Positions 33,101 through 35,861 of a stretch of 35,861 nt of DNA are shown one piece after another. This stretch comes from Plantago elongata (taxonomy: Eukaryota > Streptophyta > Magnoliopsida > Lamiales > Plantaginaceae). Each line of letters opens with the position of its first letter. Within the stretch, counting starts at the first letter, position 1. The stretch lies in contig JAYMSP010001126.1 of NCBI GenBank assembly GCA_036897095.1, positions 1-35,861 of the forward strand, read 5' to 3'. The notes beneath the pieces were generated by a model, which ran no database searches, was not told the DNA's origin, and saw only the letters and a list, made by a program, of their open reading frames with translations. The position numbers were made by a program, and so were the translations under genes.

Positions 33101-34804
33101 GAACTATATCATCTCAGAGTACATCAAGTTTGTATGTATTGTATATGTAATCAGTAAGCCAAGTTTGCATGCATTTTACACATAATCAGTTGGTAATTAT
33201 ATGGAATCACAAAATGCAGGGAGGAAGGACTAGTGGCACGACATTGCTTTTTGTTCTGTTTCTAATTAGCCTGACCGTTGGCATGGCTCTTATGTTCTTC
33301 TTGACAAAAAGAAATGGCAAAGAGGAAGAGCGGGAAGGTTCTCCTGCCAATTTTTCATTGTCGCTAGGGTCTCTCATGAAGTCTATGTTAAATCTATTGC
33401 TTGACATAAGAATCCTATTGATCATACCACTTCTTGCATATTCAGGATTACAACAGGCATTTGTCTGGTAAATAATCTGAAGTGAAAATTCATATTATAA
33501 GCCTCTTACAACAGTTATTTATTTATTTACTTACACACTAAGATTTTTCCAGGGCTGAATACACTAAAGAAATTGTCAAGCCGACACTTGGCGAACGTGG
33601 CGTTGGTGGTGCTATGGCTGTTTATGGAGTTTTTGATGCTATAGTAAGTTGAAAATGCTTAAGTGACCTTTGATGTTTATGTTCCATCTTTTGCATCTAA
33701 TATTTGTCTAGTAGCTGTATTACTAATAAACAAATAAAATGCTTGTCATTCGGGTATCTAATATGTCAATACTAGGTAGCTCTAGTACTTGAGAATTTTT
33801 GGAAGTTTAAGAAATGAGGTTCCATATTCTTAAAGCTGTCGAAATTTGCAGAAACCAAAGCTCGTAAAAGTAGCATATTGAGAATTTGCAGAAAACTTGA
33901 ATTGCATTATCAATGTCTGGCAAGTAACTATTCAATCTGAAACTTTTTTATTTGCCTTGTGAATATCGATAAGTGCTTTATTGCCTGATGATTGAATTAC
34001 ATGTGTCTTGGATTTACTCAAATTAATGTATGTAATTTTCAGAGTTCCTTAGCATCTGGTAGACTTACTTCTGGGCTTTCTTCTATCACGGTCATTATGT
34101 TGGGTGGAGCTCTGGTTCAGCTTATTGTACTAGTTTGGCTTCTGCTAGCTTACAGGTTATTCTACCTTCAACTCATTCTTTTTTATGACTGTCTTTGTGT
34201 TTTTCTTGTCTTCAAATGGTTGCAGAAGTATGAAGTACGGAAGAATATAATATTCAATTCATTTGTACAGTTTAAAAGTTCAAAGTAACATTCTCTTGTG
34301 CATGATATATAACTGTTTGCAGTGTGATTGGTGGAGGGGTAGCTGGTACGTTCCTCCCTCTTCTTATCGGTGGTTTGTGGGGTATTGGTGATGGAGTTTT
34401 CAATACACAGCTGAGTGCTTTGCTTGGGATTCTGTTCAAACATGATCTGGTATTAATTGAAATCTTTTTCTGGTTTGATCATTTTAATATATGTTTATGC
34501 AGTAGCTTTCATGAATTCAGACTTGTACTTTTATTCACAGTACAGTTGAACAAATCGAGTACACCTTTCTTTACACAGTTTTAGTGCGGAAATTTTAAGT
34601 TTCTGGTTCTGATTGCAGGAAGGAGCATTTGCCCAGCTTAAACTCTGGCAAAGCGTTACAATCGCTGTCATCTTTTTCATCAGTACATCAATCTCATTGC
34701 AAACAATGGTCATCGTCAGCATTGTTGCTCTTTTTGTATCAGTTGCAGGTTTCCTTGTTCTCATACTCAAGGTGGAGAAAGTATTCTCATCTCGAGCTGC
34801 CTGA
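30108..34804 (+). CDS. UNC93-like polytopic membrane protein, complete
   Basis: Ten exons join in phase: 30108-30254, 30346-30509, 32313-32376, 32452-32565, 32647-32691, 33220-33467, 33553-33643, 34043-34155, 34323-34449, 34619-34804; 1299 nt, 432 aa plus stop, the usual length for plant UNC93-like proteins (Arabidopsis At3g09470 type). Recognisable blocks: LSWAFLLVFLAYGAVQNLQS, LGILYLSFTFFSVFASLVV, GSKNALLLGTTGYWLF, VPASLYLGFAASIIWVGQGT, FNGEFWGMFACHQLVGNLI, LLAYSGLQQAFVWAEYTKE, GVGGAMAVYGVFDAI, GIGDGVFNTQLSALL, EGAFAQLKLWQS. Roughly a dozen hydrophobic segments suggest an MFS-like fold. The N-terminus has an acidic dileucine-type signal (EESPLI, aa 5-10), which in plants can direct proteins to the tonoplast. 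Family members are linked to potassium and stress physiology; the transported substrate is not established. All splice sites are GT-AG. Confidence 0.94.
30510..32312 (+). other. Long intron 2 of the UNC93-like gene with GC-richer inserted segments
   Basis: At 1803 nt this is by far the gene's longest intron. Two patches (about 31250-31450 and 31820-31985) are GC-richer and full of GGAACG/CGTTCC words unlike the AT-rich rest. They include a 14-bp perfect palindrome (GGAACGTACGTTCC, 31303-31316) and a degenerate ~41-bp duplication (31317-31357 against 31403-31444, both beginning TGAACGC). An old transposon insertion is likely, but no termini were identified. Confidence 0.5.
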
Positions 34805-35189
34805 GGTTCAGCATGTGCAGTTTGTATGATTTGTGCCAAGAAGAAACTCCATGTGTTTCAATACCAAGATTCCAAGAGTGCAATTCTTGTGCTTTATGCT
34901 AGAAAGAATTTTTGTTTATCCCAGATATGTAAGAAACTAAACATGCACCCTGTAGGTTCAGTGTTTTGTACATAATGGGAAATTTCCCCACTCGTTCAGG
35001 AGTGTGAAAGAAATGAGAAAGTGACAAAATATATAATTGAAAATCCACATCACATCAAATCACATCAGGTTATTTTAGATGAGGTTAGTGCCTCAAAACA
35101 TTTGGATAAAAGAAATATGATGGTCTTTTACAAGAATTGTACACAAGGATTTGGGTTGAAGATATGAATACCATCACTTTACTTTTAAG
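34805..35189 (+). other. 3' UTR and downstream of the UNC93-like gene
   Basis: AT-rich, with no canonical AATAAA close to the stop. T-rich and TTGTA-type words near 34960-34975 are possible plant polyadenylation elements. No other gene is visible. Confidence 0.3.
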
Positions 35190-35861
35190 TTTGGGCGAAT
35201 TACATCTACACCCTGTTAGATTTAAAACTTACAAATGGCTACCATCCAGATCAACATTACATATAAGTCCTAGTTGATAAAAATTAATTACATCCAAGTC
35301 CACGAATTTGACTTTCAGCGAACTTAAGTCCCGAAAAGTCATTTCTGCCCTGTTTGAATTTAGATTTTGCAGACTTTCAGCGAACTTAAGTCCCGAAAAG
35401 TCATTTCTGCCCTGTTTGAATTTAAATTTTGCATTTGACCAAACAGCCTTAAGTCCACATGGGGATCACATGAGGACCTGGATGTAATTGATTTGGTTTA
35501 TCCGGTACTTAACCGTAATTAATTTATTTACTGTTATTTTCAAAAAAATAGCCGTTGGAAGGGAGAATTGGTGCTATTTAAACACAAAATAGAGCCCATA
35601 TTGGCCTCTTATTTCAGATTTTTACAATTTATAGTGTCTAGTTAAGTTATGCATTCATCGAGTGATCGTTCATCTAGTGGTGTTATTCGTCCGGTTTGTA
35701 AGAATTCAAATTGTACTAAGCGAACAATGCACAAAGTGATTGTGAATTTAGGGTTTGCCATTAAACAAAATTGAATTGGGTTTTCTGAAATTGGAAGTTC
35801 GAAACTTCTGGGGTTTTAAAACAATTTTAAAACTTATGTGTCAAAACTGTAAATTAGATAA
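35190..35861 (+). mobile_element. Possible left end of a DNA transposon, cut by the window
   Basis: From ~35190 the sequence has the wording typical of plant TIR transposon ends (GGGCGAATTACATCTACACC, then repeated TTAAGTCC words), followed by a TATA-like stretch near 35575 and an ATG at 35649. That ATG opens a 41-codon frame (stop 35772-35774), serine-rich then Cys-containing (PVCKNSNCTKRT), resembling the start of GRF-type zinc-finger proteins found in some transposons. The other end lies outside the window, so this is a suggestion only. Confidence 0.3.
35310..35433. repeat. 62-bp tandem duplication
   Basis: Two adjacent 62-bp units (35310-35371 and 35372-35433) are identical except for one G/A difference near the end. 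Both begin GACTTTCAGCGAACTTAAG. The near-identity shows a recent duplication. Confidence 0.95.

Noticed and set aside
1..35861. Search for tRNA, rRNA, CRISPR arrays and bacterial-type operons
   Set aside because: None seen; the window is plant nuclear DNA, and the only tRNA-like signal is the SINE in intron 3.

Overview
This is nuclear DNA from a flowering plant, most likely a eudicot. It has spliced GT-AG genes, L1-type LINEs with plant ORF1 and zf-RVT domains, Ty1/copia and Ty3/gypsy remnants, and a tRNA-derived SINE. The species cannot be named from the sequence. Two intact single-copy genes, both on the + strand, sit in a transposon-dense AT-rich background.

Layout. 1-1325: end of a minus-strand Ty1/copia element (putative LTR plus decayed RT/RNase H). 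1326-3664: no recognised gene; one weak exon-like stretch around 1840-2640. 3665-4650: a 5'-truncated minus-strand LINE with a poly(A) tail and a 16-bp target-site duplication. 4651-5990: AT-rich, with a 42-nt T run and a hairpin. 5990-6752: promoter and leader of the first gene. 6753-16151: complete ROS1/DEMETER-type 5-methylcytosine DNA glycosylase. I resolve 19 coding exons that join in frame to 1914 codons plus stop; intron 3 carries a SINE. 17183-20190: Ty3/gypsy element with a 5' LTR, PBS, gag, protease and RT, truncated before RNase H/integrase. 20187-20478: a mosaic in which two ~69-bp direct repeats flank a piece resembling the intron 2/exon 3 junction of the UNC93-like gene 12 kb downstream. 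20870-22309: non-autonomous DNA transposon with ~295-bp terminal inverted repeats. 22337-22621: a second short LINE insertion. 22640-28500: a nearly full-length but broken LINE (ORF1 plus EN-RT-zf-RVT-RNase H). 29071-29235: a MITE-like element. 30108-34804: complete UNC93-like membrane protein gene (10 coding exons, 432 aa). 35190-35861: probably the left end of another DNA transposon, cut by the window.

How it fits together. The ROS1-type enzyme removes 5-methylcytosine by base excision and in plants counteracts RNA-directed methylation spreading from transposons. Here it is itself surrounded and invaded by transposons, a setting in which its own expression could depend on methylation (inference). 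The UNC93-like gene is unrelated in function (membrane/ion homeostasis). I found no tRNA, rRNA or CRISPR loci.
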